Origin: Bacteriovorax sp. MedPE-SWde
GTDB lineage: Bacteria; Bdellovibrionota; Bacteriovoracia; Bacteriovoracales; Bacteriovoracaceae
Assembly: GCA_001874305.1 (NCBI GenBank)
Contig: MPCU01000013.1
Coordinates: forward strand, 62,001 to 126,000
Reading direction: 5' to 3'
DNA: 64,000 nucleotides
The position numbers and the translations under genes were made by a program. Shown piece after piece: positions 27,666 to 36,979 of the stretch. Numbering within the stretch: position 1 is the first letter of the stretch; each line of letters opens with the position of its first letter. The notes beneath the pieces were generated by a model, which worked only from the letters and a program-made list of their open reading frames with translations, had not been told where the DNA came from and made no database searches.

Positions 27666-28412
27666 TTATTTTCTCTCTCTTGTGAAACCTTGAGACGCCC
27701 AGATATGTTTTTTTATCTTGAAAGATTTATCTACAAAGTAAAATTGATTTTGTCCGCCAGCATCTAATGTGAACCTATGCTCACCGTATTTATTTGTTCC
27801 ATCGTAAGTAAGACTTGCCTTTGAAAATGGACGGCCAGGAACATTAATAAATTGTTCATGAAAGTATGGATATCCTTCCCATATTAAGAAAAAATTCATT
27901 TTACCTCCACCATTACGAATGGACTTTTTGGCAAAACCAGTTTTAATTGCACATTCGATCACTGTTGAGTAATAACAAATATTCCCATTACCCTTTGGTA
28001 GTGAAAAAGATTTTTCACCATTCCATTGCCCCTCAGGACTCTCCATTCTAACAAGAATACTTCTATCTTCTATATTATAAGAGATCTGGCTTAGATATTT
28101 TTGGCCATTGAGGTAATAGATAACTTCAGAACGAACAGGAATGAGACCCGATATCCTTTTTCCAATTGTATGTACCTTGGAAAAAGTTATACCTTTTTCG
28201 ATACTTAAACTTTTCTCTTCATCACTTTTCGTCGATGATTTTACAATGAATTCTTTCGCTTTATTAAAACCCGACTCACGTAAGGTAATGAACTCACCTT
28301 GCTCTTCTTTCTGTGTAAACTCTGCACTATCATTACTTAAGGATAGTTTTTTACTTTTAAATACTGAGCAACTACTCAGCAGAATTAAAATAACAGGTAT
28401 TAGCTTGATCAT
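27666..28412 (-). CDS. Lipoprotein of unknown function
   Basis: The N-terminus ILILLSSCS is a lipobox, so the 248-residue protein should be lipid-anchored in the envelope. The mature part begins with a Ser/Lys/Glu-rich stretch and continues with beta-rich sequence including YYLNGQKYLSQISYN and a pair of Cys near residues 150-158. I do not recognise the family, and it does not resemble peptide-binding proteins, which are about twice as long. Tight spacing to the permease genes (1 base) suggests it is part of the same operon. Confidence 0.7.
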   Translation of the reverse strand: MIKLIPVILILLSSCSVFKSKKLSLSNDSAEFTQKEEQGEFITLRESGFNKAKEFIVKSSTKSDEEKSLSIEKGITFSKVHTIGKRISGLIPVRSEVIYYLNGQKYLSQISYNIEDRSILVRMESPEGQWNGEKSFSLPKGNGNICYYSTVIECAIKTGFAKKSIRNGGGKMNFFLIWEGYPYFHEQFINVPGRPFSKASLTYDGTNKYGEHRFTLDAGGQNQFYFVDKSFKIKKHIWASQGFTRERK

Positions 28413-28417
28413 ATTTT

Positions 28418-29227
28418 CTACTTTAAAGTATCAATGAATTTTTGAAAATCCTCATCTAACGAAGTTAAGACAATAGAGTTATCATTAAATTCATCTAGTA
28501 AAACATTAAGCTTTTCACAATCCTCAAAGCTTGCCCCAACCTTCTTCATTGGAACTGATTCTATACGAGCATTGAGGTAATCAACATCGTAAACAATTTC
28601 GATACCATTTAATTCGATGCTTTTTCCATCGATGATTATAACTGACGTAGTTTCTTTAGAGTTCTTAATAAAGAGTAGCTCACTTTCACTACATACAAAG
28701 GAAAGTCCTCCACTTGAAAGATCGAGAATCTTCTCGCCTCCCAACTCAGGAGTCTTTCTTAGTTCTTTGTTAAAACTTTTAAATATTTTCTTTTCAGCAT
28801 CTTGAAAGCGATTTATTGAAACCACATTTTCATTCTCCTCATCATTTTCTTCAGTGAAATTTAGGCTGAAGTAAATATATGATTCAAAACGTGGATACAT
28901 GAGATAACGAACATCTTGTCTTCTTTCTGCTCGGTAGATATCTCCCATTGGTTTAAAAAGACACCCCTCTTCCAAGTCAAAGGTTCCTCTTAGATAATAG
29001 GACATACCCCTCAAGCAGAACGAGGCAAAATAAATATCTTCATCATTGGCGAAATCAGGTTGATCTAATTTTAAGGAATATCCGTCTACATCATGTATCT
29101 TTTGGGAAATAAATGTATCAGCATCCTGCCAAATTTTTAAAGATTTTTTTGAAAATAGAAGCTCCCTTAGTTTTGTTTCTATATCAGGGAGCTCTAATTT
29201 TAAGAATAAATCTTTATGAGTAGTCAA
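28418..29227 (-). CDS. PilZ-domain protein, probable c-di-GMP receptor
   Basis: The RRxxxR motif is at residues 102-107 (RRQDVR) and the DxSxxG motif at 169-174 (DLSSGG). Together these are the c-di-GMP binding signature of PilZ domains. About 60 residues separate them, more than usual, because of an acidic Glu/Asn-rich insert near 125-135. Residues 1-95 look like a YcgR-type N-terminal domain. The gene lies between mreB (19 bases upstream) and the lipoprotein/permease genes (5 bases downstream). It could tie c-di-GMP level to wall synthesis or uptake; the HD-GYP enzyme at 12.5 kb could lower that signal. Confidence 0.85.
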   Translation of the reverse strand: MTTHKDLFLKLELPDIETKLRELLFSKKSLKIWQDADTFISQKIHDVDGYSLKLDQPDFANDEDIYFASFCLRGMSYYLRGTFDLEEGCLFKPMGDIYRAERRQDVRYLMYPRFESYIYFSLNFTEENDEENENVVSINRFQDAEKKIFKSFNKELRKTPELGGEKILDLSSGGLSFVCSESELLFIKNSKETTSVIIIDGKSIELNGIEIVYDVDYLNARIESVPMKKVGASFEDCEKLNVLLDEFNDNSIVLTSLDEDFQKFIDTLK

Positions 29228-29246
29228 AGACTCTCCTCATTTTATT

Positions 29247-30284
29247 TTATGAAAGAGTAGCAACTTGTTTTAGAAGATCAATGCTTTCAAGAGCAGTTCC
29301 ACATCCTCTTACTACAGAAGTAAGTGGGTCTTCAGCAAGTGCAACAGGTAAACCTGTCTTCTCTTTAATTAATACGTCTAAGTTAGCAAGTAATGATCCA
29401 CCACCAGCTAAGATAATACCATTATCAACGATATCAGCTGCAAGTTCAGGAGGAGTCTTCTCTAAAGAAGTTTTTATCGCCTCAACAACTTCAGCAATTG
29501 GATCAGAAAGTGCATCTCTAATTTCATCAGAAGTTACTTCGATAATTTTAGGTGCACCAGCAATTAGGTCACGACCTTTAACTTCGTAAGTCTTTACTTC
29601 ATCATCAAATGGATATGCATTACCAATAGATAATTTTATCGCTTCAGCTGTTCTCTCACCAATTAGAAGAGAGTATTTCTTTTTAATATATGAAGAAATT
29701 GCTTCATCAAACTTATCGCCTGCAACTCTTACAGATTGTGAATATACAATTCCACCAAGAGAAATAACTGCAACTTCAGTAGTACCACCACCAATATCAA
29801 CAATCATATTTCCAGAAGGTTCAGTAATTGGAAGTCCTGCACCAATTGCCGCTGCCATTGGCTCTTCAATGAGATATACTTCTCTAGCTCCAGCTTGTTC
29901 AGCTGATTCTTTTACTGCTCTTTTTTCAACTTGAGTAATTCCAAAAGGAATACAAATTATAATCCTTGGCTTTACAAGTTTAGAACCTGCAAGTGATTTA
30001 CCAATGAAATACTTTAACATTGCTCCAGTAACTTCAAAGTCAGCGATTACACCATCTTTCATTGGTCTAATTGCTTTAATTGAACCAGGAGTTCTACCAA
30101 GCATCTGCTTTGCTTCTTTACCAACGGCTAGAACTTTATTAGCTCCTTTATAACCCTGGTGTACTGCTACAACAGAAGGCTCATTAACTATAATTCCGCG
30201 ATCTTTAGCGTAAACTAAGCAGTTTGCTGTTCCTAAATCGATTGCTAAATCATTCGAAAACCAATCAAAGACTTTTTTAAACAT
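29247..30284 (-). CDS. mreB: Rod-shape determining protein MreB
   Basis: MreB is the bacterial actin that guides lateral wall synthesis. The phosphate-1 motif [13 protein letters not shown] is at about residues 13-25, [17 protein letters not shown] at mid-protein is phosphate-2, and the late [11 protein letters not shown] is the adenosine motif. The amphipathic N-terminus MFKKVFDWF fits membrane binding. The length of 345 residues is standard. mreC and mreD do not follow; instead a PilZ gene follows directly. It is 18 bases downstream of the AMP nucleosidase gene. Confidence 0.97.
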   Translation of the reverse strand: MFKKVFDWFSNDLAIDLGTANCLVYAKDRGIIVNEPSVVAVHQGYKGANKVLAVGKEAKQMLGRTPGSIKAIRPMKDGVIADFEVTGAMLKYFIGKSLAGSKLVKPRIIICIPFGITQVEKRAVKESAEQAGAREVYLIEEPMAAAIGAGLPITEPSGNMIVDIGGGTTEVAVISLGGIVYSQSVRVAGDKFDEAISSYIKKKYSLLIGERTAEAIKLSIGNAYPFDDEVKTYEVKGRDLIAGAPKIIEVTSDEIRDALSDPIAEVVEAIKTSLEKTPPELAADIVDNGIILAGGGSLLANLDVLIKEKTGLPVALAEDPLTSVVRGCGTALESIDLLKQVATLS

Positions 30285-30302
30285 TACAAATTCCTCTTTA
30301 TA

Positions 30303-31394
30303 TTACCAGTGGTAGTGTCTAACGTTTTCACCTCTATCTGCGATATCGGCCATAGCTTCAATTCCAAGCTCAATATGTCGATCAGTGTAATCCTTGAAAA
30401 CACCTTTAGCAGATTTCTTTGTTTTAATTCCATCTTTTGTCATTGGACAATCTGAAATTAACAATAAGGCACCTATATTTACTTTACTTACAAAGCACGA
30501 AACAAAAAGTGCTGCCGTTTCCATTTCAACAGCAATAACTCTTTCTTCTATGAGCTTCTCTTTAAATCTTTCATCAAACTCCCAAAACCTATAATCCGTA
30601 GAGTGGATTGTACCAGTTCTGTAGTCATAACCATGCTCTACTAAAATTTGAGACACAAACTTTTGAACCTTAAATGTTGGTAGTGCTGGAACTTGTTTTG
30701 GTAAGAAGTGTTCTGTTACACCTTCAGCTCTAATCGAAGCAATTGGTAGAACAAAGTCACCTACTTTTAGAGATGGATGAACTGCTCCGGCCATTCCTAA
30801 AAATAATACTGCTTTCGGTTGAACAACAGCGACTAACTCTCCAATAAGTGCTGCCATAGCTGCACCTACACCAAACTCAATAATAGTAACCTTAGCTTTC
30901 TTTGAAGAAGAAGCTTTAAAGGCAGAACCTTGAGTATAGTGACTATCCTCTAAAAGGTGATTAAACCTTTCGATATAATAATGAAAATTAGTTAGAATTA
31001 TTTGCTCTTGAAAATCTTCAAAGTCATGACCTGTATATCTTTCAAGCATATCAATTGCGATTTGCTTTTTATCGTCATTCCAATGAATTCTTCTCGCTCT
31101 TAAAGCTGCTCTTTTAGCTTCAAGATTAGCTGCCATTTTCTTAGAAGTCTTCTTAACCATACCAGCTTGATCAATAGCAAGGTCATCAACAAATGCAGAG
31201 TCTATACCCTTCACTTTTGAAGCTCCTACTTTTCTCATCACTTTCTTTTTTGGAGAAGTTTTCTTAGCAGTCTTTGATGTTTTCTTTTTTGCCACTACTT
31301 TTTTCTTAGTAGTTTTCTTCTTCGCAGAAGCTTTTTTAGCAGTTTTCTTCGTTGCTTTTTTTACAACTTTCTTAGTTTTTTTTGCAGCGCACAT
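30303..31394 (-). CDS. amn: AMP nucleosidase with Lys-rich histone-like N-terminal tail
   Basis: AMP nucleosidase splits AMP into adenine and ribose 5-phosphate. The C-terminal 260 residues are a phosphorylase-fold domain: IIEFGVGAAMAALIG, FLGMAGAVHPSLKVGDFVLP, the Glu motif AVEMETAALF and LLISDCPMTKDG. These fit the short AMP nucleosidase type. Before it lie about 70 residues of Lys/Ala/Thr repeats (KKATKKTAKKASAKKK and similar) like histone H1 tails. The tail belongs to the gene: AAGG lies before its ATG and the frame is open throughout. It may bind nucleic acid or other polyanions. The gene heads the mreB-PilZ-permease series. Confidence 0.85.
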   Translation of the reverse strand: MCAAKKTKKVVKKATKKTAKKASAKKKTTKKKVVAKKKTSKTAKKTSPKKKVMRKVGASKVKGIDSAFVDDLAIDQAGMVKKTSKKMAANLEAKRAALRARRIHWNDDKKQIAIDMLERYTGHDFEDFQEQIILTNFHYYIERFNHLLEDSHYTQGSAFKASSSKKAKVTIIEFGVGAAMAALIGELVAVVQPKAVLFLGMAGAVHPSLKVGDFVLPIASIRAEGVTEHFLPKQVPALPTFKVQKFVSQILVEHGYDYRTGTIHSTDYRFWEFDERFKEKLIEERVIAVEMETAALFVSCFVSKVNIGALLLISDCPMTKDGIKTKKSAKGVFKDYTDRHIELGIEAMADIADRGENVRHYHW

Positions 31395-31581
31395 TCCGTC
31401 ACACCTTTTTTACAGCATCCATTTTGCTTATTATTCAGTAAAATGTACCATTTACGGATTATTATTAACAACTATTAATACTTTATATCAATTTTTTTTA
31501 CTCACATACTCTTACTTGCCATTTTGACTAATATTTCCTAGTATAAGCGAACTATTTTAACACCTAGCAAAAGGATTCACC

Positions 31582-31683
31582 ATGGGTATGGGAAGAAAGA
31601 AAAACGTCATGAAAATGAAGAGAAAAAAGAACCAACTTAAAAAGAAAACGAGAATTCTTGCAAGAATTAACGCAAAGAAATAA
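31582..31683 (+). CDS. 33-residue highly basic protein, ribosomal-protein-like
   Basis: A short ORF of 33 codons starts at ATG 31582 with AAGGA 6 bases upstream. It reads MGMGRKKNVMKMKRKK and continues with similar Lys/Arg-rich sequence, ending INAKK. Almost half the residues are Lys or Arg. Size and composition recall tiny ribosomal proteins such as bS22 or Thx and the AURKAIP1/COX24 motif, but the match is by pattern only. It is followed directly by a strong terminator containing its stop codon. It is alone on the + strand among long leftward operons, so it must have its own promoter in the 186-base gap upstream. Confidence 0.7.
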   Translation: MGMGRKKNVMKMKRKKNQLKKKTRILARINAKK

Positions 31684-31707
31684 AAGCAGGTTACTCTGCT
31701 TTTATTT
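31678..31707. terminator. Bidirectional terminator after the 33-residue basic gene
   Basis: A perfect 12-base-pair stem (31678-31689 with 31696-31707) closes a 6-base loop, with A-rich and T-rich flanks in the stem itself. The stop codon of the small + gene is in the stem. The stop of the leftward lipoprotein gene starts in the loop (31691-31693). Confidence 0.85.
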
Positions 31708-33664
31708 CACTCATTTTCATTCTTGTAGTTTTTCCTCTATACAAGCTCATCGTATTCATTGATTTCAACCAAACATTATCACTAAGTGTCCAATTTCCAG
31801 TTAGACCTTTTAATGATTCTAAAGACTTAAGACTACTCTCAAGCGCAGATCTACTCTCGTACTTCCCCATTCTAAGTATATTATTTGCCACTTCAAAGGC
31901 TTCATAACCTAATATTTCTATCAATCTTGGTCTCTTCTTATACCTCATTGTAAAAGATTTCGAGAATTCAGATTCACCCTTAGGTACATCACTATCAACA
32001 AAGTATAGTCTTCCAAGTTTAAAACTCTCTCTCGAAACAGTATTACTTCTCCAACTTGGATCACCAATTAATGGAATATTGAAAGCATCATAATAACCAA
32101 AAGATGGAATGAGCTGCAGTGCTTCTGAAGGAAATGATGGCATAAATGTCCAATCGAAATCAATTTCAGGTTTTAATGTTTGAATCCTACGGATACTAGT
32201 CGCACCTTCTAGCTCATGAAGTTCTTTTAGGATATCTAGTTCTTCCTGTCTCTCCCTCTTAAATCTTAATCCTAAGAGCCTTTGAACAGTTTCCCTATGA
32301 TCCGTATTAGTTTTTTCATAAGAGTGTATATTAGAAACTTTAACGCCTTTTAGATTAGCAATTCTCCAAAACTCATCAACATAGGCCTGGCCTCTATCTG
32401 TAGTTGGGTAAATAATTGCTCCATTATTTCCAAAAGTATTTAAGAATTTATCAGAGAAAAGAACTGCAACCTGTGACTCAACTGAGCCAGGTATCTCTAC
32501 AAGTAAATGGTCCTTCTTTCCTTTATCTGAATATATTTGAGAAAGAGATATAAAGAATGTTCCAAACCTTTTTGCAATTTCATATTCTGCAGATGCTTCG
32601 TTTGAAAAGAGTCCACCAACAAGTATTGCTACATTTTTATTCTCAATTAAATCTACAACTTGTTTCTTTCCAACTATTGCACTTCCCTTACTGTCGGCGA
32701 CATGTAGTTGGATTGGTGTGAAGTCATCTTTACCTTGGTTCTTTGAATTATATGTTCTTACAGCATGGTCTATACCCGCTAAAGCTCTTTTACCAAAAAC
32801 ACTCTTCTTTCCACTTAAAGGTAGTACTATACCTATAGAGAACTGATTTAAAGCAGAGTAGTTTTGAAGTCTTGCCTTAAAATTTAATACAATTCCCATT
32901 AGCTCACTATTGTCTTCGTATCTATCCTCAATCCACTCTGCAAGCTCAAGAGCATCTTCTCTTTTTGCCATTGCATGTAGCTGCTCTACTTCTAAGTATG
33001 TTAAGTAACCCGAAATAAGAATGTTGTCAGAATTAAAGTCCTTAACCATTCTAAGTCTTTCACTTTGATCTAATGAAAAGTACTGAGCAACAAGCTCACT
33101 AAATTCTGGTGCTGACTTTAATGACACAAGGTCTGACTTATCAGACAACAACCACATTAAAGATTCTACAACTATTCTCTTCTTACCTAGTTCTTTTGAA
33201 ACATTAATTCTAAGCTTATGAAAATTTGTAAACTCTTTTCCCTTAAGTCTCTTAAAGTCACATAGCAGAAGTGTTGAAAGTGTATTATCAATATCGTTAA
33301 GTTTAAAATAGCTGCTTGCTAAGTTTAAATGAATTTGTGCCGTAAGTTTTTGATCAAGGCTTGATGATGAAAGACCTAGATTAAACTGAAATATTGCCTG
33401 CTCATACTCACCCTTAGAAAAGTGAATAACACCAAGAAGATTTCTCTTCATTGATCTTTCAGAAGGCAAAATCATTTCTTCTTTTATTTGATTGAGAAGT
33501 CTAATTGCTTCTTTAGAGTTACCTTGAGAGTAAACGCCTTTTGCTCTTTCAATTTTAGCAATAAACTCTTTCGTGTATAAGTCTTCAGTACCTCTACTAA
33601 TAAGAGATACTCCACCACATCCAAGTAGCGCTAATAGTGATAAGAAAAGCAATAACCTCTTCAT
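31691..33664 (-). CDS. LpoA/LppC-like lipoprotein with periplasmic-binding fold
   Basis: The N-terminus ends in the lipobox ALLGC. Residues of about 35-270 are TPR-like helical repeats (YSQGNSKEAIRLLNQI, FSKGEYEQAIFQFNLGL). From about residue 280 a type 1 periplasmic-binding fold starts with IGIVLPLSGKKSVFGKRALAGIDHAV. This order is that of LpoA (LppC), the outer-membrane activator of penicillin-binding protein PBP1A. The length of 657 residues also fits. Binding-fold proteins of this kind can have other ligands, so the exact role is inferred. It is a single-gene transcription unit. Confidence 0.78.
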   Translation of the reverse strand: MKRLLLFLSLLALLGCGGVSLISRGTEDLYTKEFIAKIERAKGVYSQGNSKEAIRLLNQIKEEMILPSERSMKRNLLGVIHFSKGEYEQAIFQFNLGLSSSSLDQKLTAQIHLNLASSYFKLNDIDNTLSTLLLCDFKRLKGKEFTNFHKLRINVSKELGKKRIVVESLMWLLSDKSDLVSLKSAPEFSELVAQYFSLDQSERLRMVKDFNSDNILISGYLTYLEVEQLHAMAKREDALELAEWIEDRYEDNSELMGIVLNFKARLQNYSALNQFSIGIVLPLSGKKSVFGKRALAGIDHAVRTYNSKNQGKDDFTPIQLHVADSKGSAIVGKKQVVDLIENKNVAILVGGLFSNEASAEYEIAKRFGTFFISLSQIYSDKGKKDHLLVEIPGSVESQVAVLFSDKFLNTFGNNGAIIYPTTDRGQAYVDEFWRIANLKGVKVSNIHSYEKTNTDHRETVQRLLGLRFKRERQEELDILKELHELEGATSIRRIQTLKPEIDFDWTFMPSFPSEALQLIPSFGYYDAFNIPLIGDPSWRSNTVSRESFKLGRLYFVDSDVPKGESEFSKSFTMRYKKRPRLIEILGYEAFEVANNILRMGKYESRSALESSLKSLESLKGLTGNWTLSDNVWLKSMNTMSLYRGKTTRMKMSEIKAE

Positions 33665-33754
33665 ATTCTTCCTTGATATATAAACAGCAACATTAAACTC
33701 AATTCTAACATTTTAAAGGAATTTCCAGTAGATGGAAATGCTGAATATATCATA

Positions 33755-33781
33755 CAAAAAAAGGGAGCTTATTGCTCCCTC
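33755..33781 (-). terminator. Intrinsic terminator of the grpE-dnaK-dnaJ operon
   Basis: A 7-base-pair stem (33762-33768 with 33774-33780) with a 5-base loop is followed on the - strand by a run of T (complement of 33756-33762). It lies 30 bases beyond the dnaJ stop. Confidence 0.8.
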
Positions 33782-33810
33782 TTCTTAATAACCAAATATT
33801 TTAGTCAGAC

Positions 33811-34944
33811 TTATTGGAATAGATCTTTTACTTTATCAAAGAATCCCTTACTCATTGGGTTACACTTTGCAGCTGATTCCATTGTAGCAAGTTGTTCAAA
33901 TACTTCTTTTTGATCTGATGTAAGCTTAGTTGGTGTTTCAACATGAATTGTAAGGATTGCATCACCTTGGCCATAACCACCAAGCTTTTGAACACCTTTA
34001 CCTCTAAGTCTCATTTTCTTTCCAGACTGAGTTCCTGCTGGAACCTCAACCATTACCTTACCTTCAAGAGTTGGTACTTCAACTTCAGCTCCTAGAGCTG
34101 CCTGAGAAAAGCTAATTGGAACTGTATAATGAACATTGAATCCATCTCTTTCAAAGATTTCGTGCTCTTCAATTTCGATTACAATATAAAGGTCACCATC
34201 AGGTCCACCTTGAGCACCAGAGTCACCTTCATTTGAAAGCTTTAATCTCTGACCTTCATCAATACCTGCTGGTACAGTAACTTCAAGTTCTACCTTCTTC
34301 TTAGTTCTTCCGTCACCATGACAAGTTCCACATGGGTCAGAAATCATTTGTCCTGAACCACTACACTTTGGACATGTTGAAGCAACTGTAAAGAAACCTT
34401 GCTGTCTTCTAATCTCACCTGAACCGTGACACATGTCACAGCTTGTTGGTTTAGCTCCGTTCTTTCCACCTGAACCGTGGCATGTCCCACACTTCACAAG
34501 TTTTGTAACAGAAACTTTCTTTTTCGCTCCAAATGCAGCTTCTTCAAAAGATACATTGAGAACCATTTGAAGATCATTACCAGGTCTTCCTGTTCTTCTT
34601 GATCCACGACGACGGCCACCGCCACCCATCATGTCACCAAAAATATCTCCAAAGATGTCACCGATATCACCGAAGTCTCCACTGAAGCCTCCACCACCGA
34701 ATCCACCTCCGCCTTGACCATCAACACCAGCGTGTCCGAATTGGTCATAACGTTGTTTCTTATTATCATCTAGTAAAACTTCTGCTGCTTCCGAAGCTTC
34801 TTTAAACTTCGCTTCAGCTTCAGCATTGTCCGGATTTCTATCCGGATGATACTTCATAGCTTGTTTTCTATATGCTTTTTTTATCTCGTCCTTACCTGCG
34901 CCTTTGGCAACACCTAAGGTTTCATAATAGTCTCTTTTACTCAT
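33811..34944 (-). CDS. dnaJ: Chaperone protein DnaJ
   Basis: DnaJ delivers unfolded proteins to DnaK and stimulates its ATPase. The J domain has YHPDRNPD, a Gly/Phe-rich region follows (about residues 75-115), and four zinc-binding CxxCxGxG repeats are present: [24 protein letters not shown] and CGTCHGDG. The C-terminal substrate domain and a length of 377 residues are standard. It is the last gene of grpE-dnaK-dnaJ, separated from dnaK by 84 bases that hold a stable hairpin. Confidence 0.98.
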   Translation of the reverse strand: MSKRDYYETLGVAKGAGKDEIKKAYRKQAMKYHPDRNPDNAEAEAKFKEASEAAEVLLDDNKKQRYDQFGHAGVDGQGGGGFGGGGFSGDFGDIGDIFGDIFGDMMGGGGRRRGSRRTGRPGNDLQMVLNVSFEEAAFGAKKKVSVTKLVKCGTCHGSGGKNGAKPTSCDMCHGSGEIRRQQGFFTVASTCPKCSGSGQMISDPCGTCHGDGRTKKKVELEVTVPAGIDEGQRLKLSNEGDSGAQGGPDGDLYIVIEIEEHEIFERDGFNVHYTVPISFSQAALGAEVEVPTLEGKVMVEVPAGTQSGKKMRLRGKGVQKLGGYGQGDAILTIHVETPTKLTSDQKEVFEQLATMESAAKCNPMSKGFFDKVKDLFQ

Positions 34945-34964
34945 GTTGCTTCCTTATGTAGGAA

Positions 34965-34998
34965 AAGGTGTTCTATGATTTGAGCCATAGAACACCTT
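34965..34998. terminator. Hairpin between dnaK and dnaJ, possible partial terminator
   Basis: A perfect 13-base-pair stem (34965-34977 with 34986-34998) with an 8-base loop separates the two genes. On the - strand it is followed only by a short T run (TTTT then CC). It may act as a leaky terminator or a processing site that keeps DnaJ below DnaK. Confidence 0.55.
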
Positions 34999-35028
34999 AG
35001 TTATTTTCTTTTAAAAAGATAAATTTAC

Positions 35029-36948
35029 TTAAACTTCCTTAAAGTCAGCATCAACAACATCGTCGTCGTCTTTCTTCTCAGCTCCAGCATCAGCACCTGG
35101 CTGAGGACCTGCACCCATGTCTGGACCTGGTTGATCACCTGGAGCTTGTTGAGTTGCTTGAGCAATCTCATGTGCTACAGCTTGAAGTGCTTCGAAAGCA
35201 GCTTTAAGCTCATCACCATTTTCAGACTCTAACTTCCCTTTTGCTTCTGTAACGGCACCTTCTAACTTTGCCTTCATTTCAGCTGGGATTTTATTTTCAG
35301 TATCATCTTTGATCATTTTTTCTGATCCAAGAATTAGAGAATCAAGGTTGTTTCTGTTATCAACAATTTCTCTTCTTTTTGCATCTTCTTCTTTGTGGGC
35401 TTCTGCTTCTTTAACCATTCTTTCAACTTCTTCATCCGAAAGACCTGAACCAGCAGTAATCTTAATCTCTTGAGACTTCCCAGTAGCTTTATCGTTTGCT
35501 GATACATTTACGATTCCGTTTGCATCAATATCAAAAGTTACTTCAATTTGAGGAACACCTCTTGGAGCTGGGTTAATTCCAGAAAGATCAAATCTACCTA
35601 GAGACTTATTATCTTTTGCGAATTCTCTTTCACCTTGGCATACATGAATTGTTACCGCTGGTTGATTATCAACTGCTGTTGAGAAAGTTTGAGATTTCTT
35701 AGTTGGAATAGTTGTGTTCTTAGTAATTAGTGGAGTTAATACACCACCAAGAGTTTCAATCCCTAGAGTCAGTGGAGTAACATCTAGAAGAAGAACGTCT
35801 TTAACGTCTCCAGCTAATACACCACCTTGAATTGCAGCACCTGCAGCAACAACTTCATCAGGGTTAACACCTTTAGAAGCTTCTTTTCCAAAGATTTCTT
35901 GTACTCTTGCTTGTACCGCTGGGATACGAGTTGATCCACCAACAAGAATTACCTCATCAATTTCATTCTTATCAAGACCTGAATCTTCAAGACATGTTAA
36001 ACATGGTCTTGCAAGATTTTGAAGGTCGTTACCAATTAGGTCTTCAAACTTTGCTCTAGAAAGGTTTACGTTAAGGTGTTTTGGACCTGAAGCATCTGCA
36101 GTGATGAATGGTAGGTTTACATCAGTGCTATTTACATTTGAAAGCTCATGCTTAGCTTTCTCTGCTGCTTCTTTAAGTCTTTGAAGTGCCATTTGATCTT
36201 TTCTAAGATCAATTCCTTCTGTCTTTTGAAATTCTTCAGCTAAAAAGTTGATGATATCTTCATCAAAGTTTTCACCACCTAAGAAAGTATCACCGTTTGT
36301 CGCCTTAACTTCGAATACTCCGTCAGAAGTAATTTCAAGGATAGAGATATCAAATGTACCACCACCAAGGTCGAATACTGCAATATTCTTATCTTGCTTA
36401 GACTCAAGTCCGTAAGCTAGAGCAGCAGCAGTTGGCTCGTTTATAATTCTTTTAACTTCAAGACCCGCAATTTTACCTGCGTCTTTAGTAGCTTGTCTTT
36501 GTGAATCATTGAAGTAAGCAGGAACTGTAATTACAGCTTCTGAAACTGATTCACCAAGGTAGTCTTCTGCAGCTTTCTTTAGCTTTTGAAGAACCTTTGC
36601 AGAGATCTCTTGTGGTGCCATTGATTCGTCACCAACTTTTACCCATGCATCTCCATTGTCATTAGCATAGATTTCAAAAGGTGCTACACCTGAGAATTTC
36701 TTAGCTTCTGGAGTATCAAACTTACGACCGATTAGTCTTTTGATTCCGTATAGTGTTTTACCTGGGTTTGTTACTGCTTGTCTTTTAGCAACTTGTCCAA
36801 CAAGTGTTTCTCCATTTGTTGCAAACCCGATTACAGATGGAGTTGTATTGTGTCCTTCTGCATTTGGTACGATTTTGTATTTTCCATTTTCAAGAACTGA
36901 TACACAAGAGTTTGTAGTACCTAGATCGATTCCGATAATTTTTCCCAT
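35029..36948 (-). CDS. dnaK: Chaperone protein DnaK (Hsp70)
   Basis: DnaK is the ATP-driven Hsp70 chaperone. The N-terminus [13 protein letters not shown] is the phosphate-1 motif; [27 protein letters not shown] and [14 protein letters not shown] follow in order. The C-terminal substrate-binding domain ends in a Gly/Pro/Asp-rich tail with VDADFKEV, close to the usual EEVD-like bacterial ending. The length of 639 residues is standard. It is preceded by grpE at 31 bases. Confidence 0.99.
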   Translation of the reverse strand: MGKIIGIDLGTTNSCVSVLENGKYKIVPNAEGHNTTPSVIGFATNGETLVGQVAKRQAVTNPGKTLYGIKRLIGRKFDTPEAKKFSGVAPFEIYANDNGDAWVKVGDESMAPQEISAKVLQKLKKAAEDYLGESVSEAVITVPAYFNDSQRQATKDAGKIAGLEVKRIINEPTAAALAYGLESKQDKNIAVFDLGGGTFDISILEITSDGVFEVKATNGDTFLGGENFDEDIINFLAEEFQKTEGIDLRKDQMALQRLKEAAEKAKHELSNVNSTDVNLPFITADASGPKHLNVNLSRAKFEDLIGNDLQNLARPCLTCLEDSGLDKNEIDEVILVGGSTRIPAVQARVQEIFGKEASKGVNPDEVVAAGAAIQGGVLAGDVKDVLLLDVTPLTLGIETLGGVLTPLITKNTTIPTKKSQTFSTAVDNQPAVTIHVCQGEREFAKDNKSLGRFDLSGINPAPRGVPQIEVTFDIDANGIVNVSANDKATGKSQEIKITAGSGLSDEEVERMVKEAEAHKEEDAKRREIVDNRNNLDSLILGSEKMIKDDTENKIPAEMKAKLEGAVTEAKGKLESENGDELKAAFEALQAVAHEIAQATQQAPGDQPGPDMGAGPQPGADAGAEKKDDDDVVDADFKEV

Positions 36949-36979
36949 TTTAATTCTCCTTATTTATTGTCTCTATTTT

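Noticed and set aside
30303-31394. Lys-rich tail as a wrong start call
   Set aside because: The first ATG has a ribosome-site-like AAGG, and later in-frame ATGs lack a better one.
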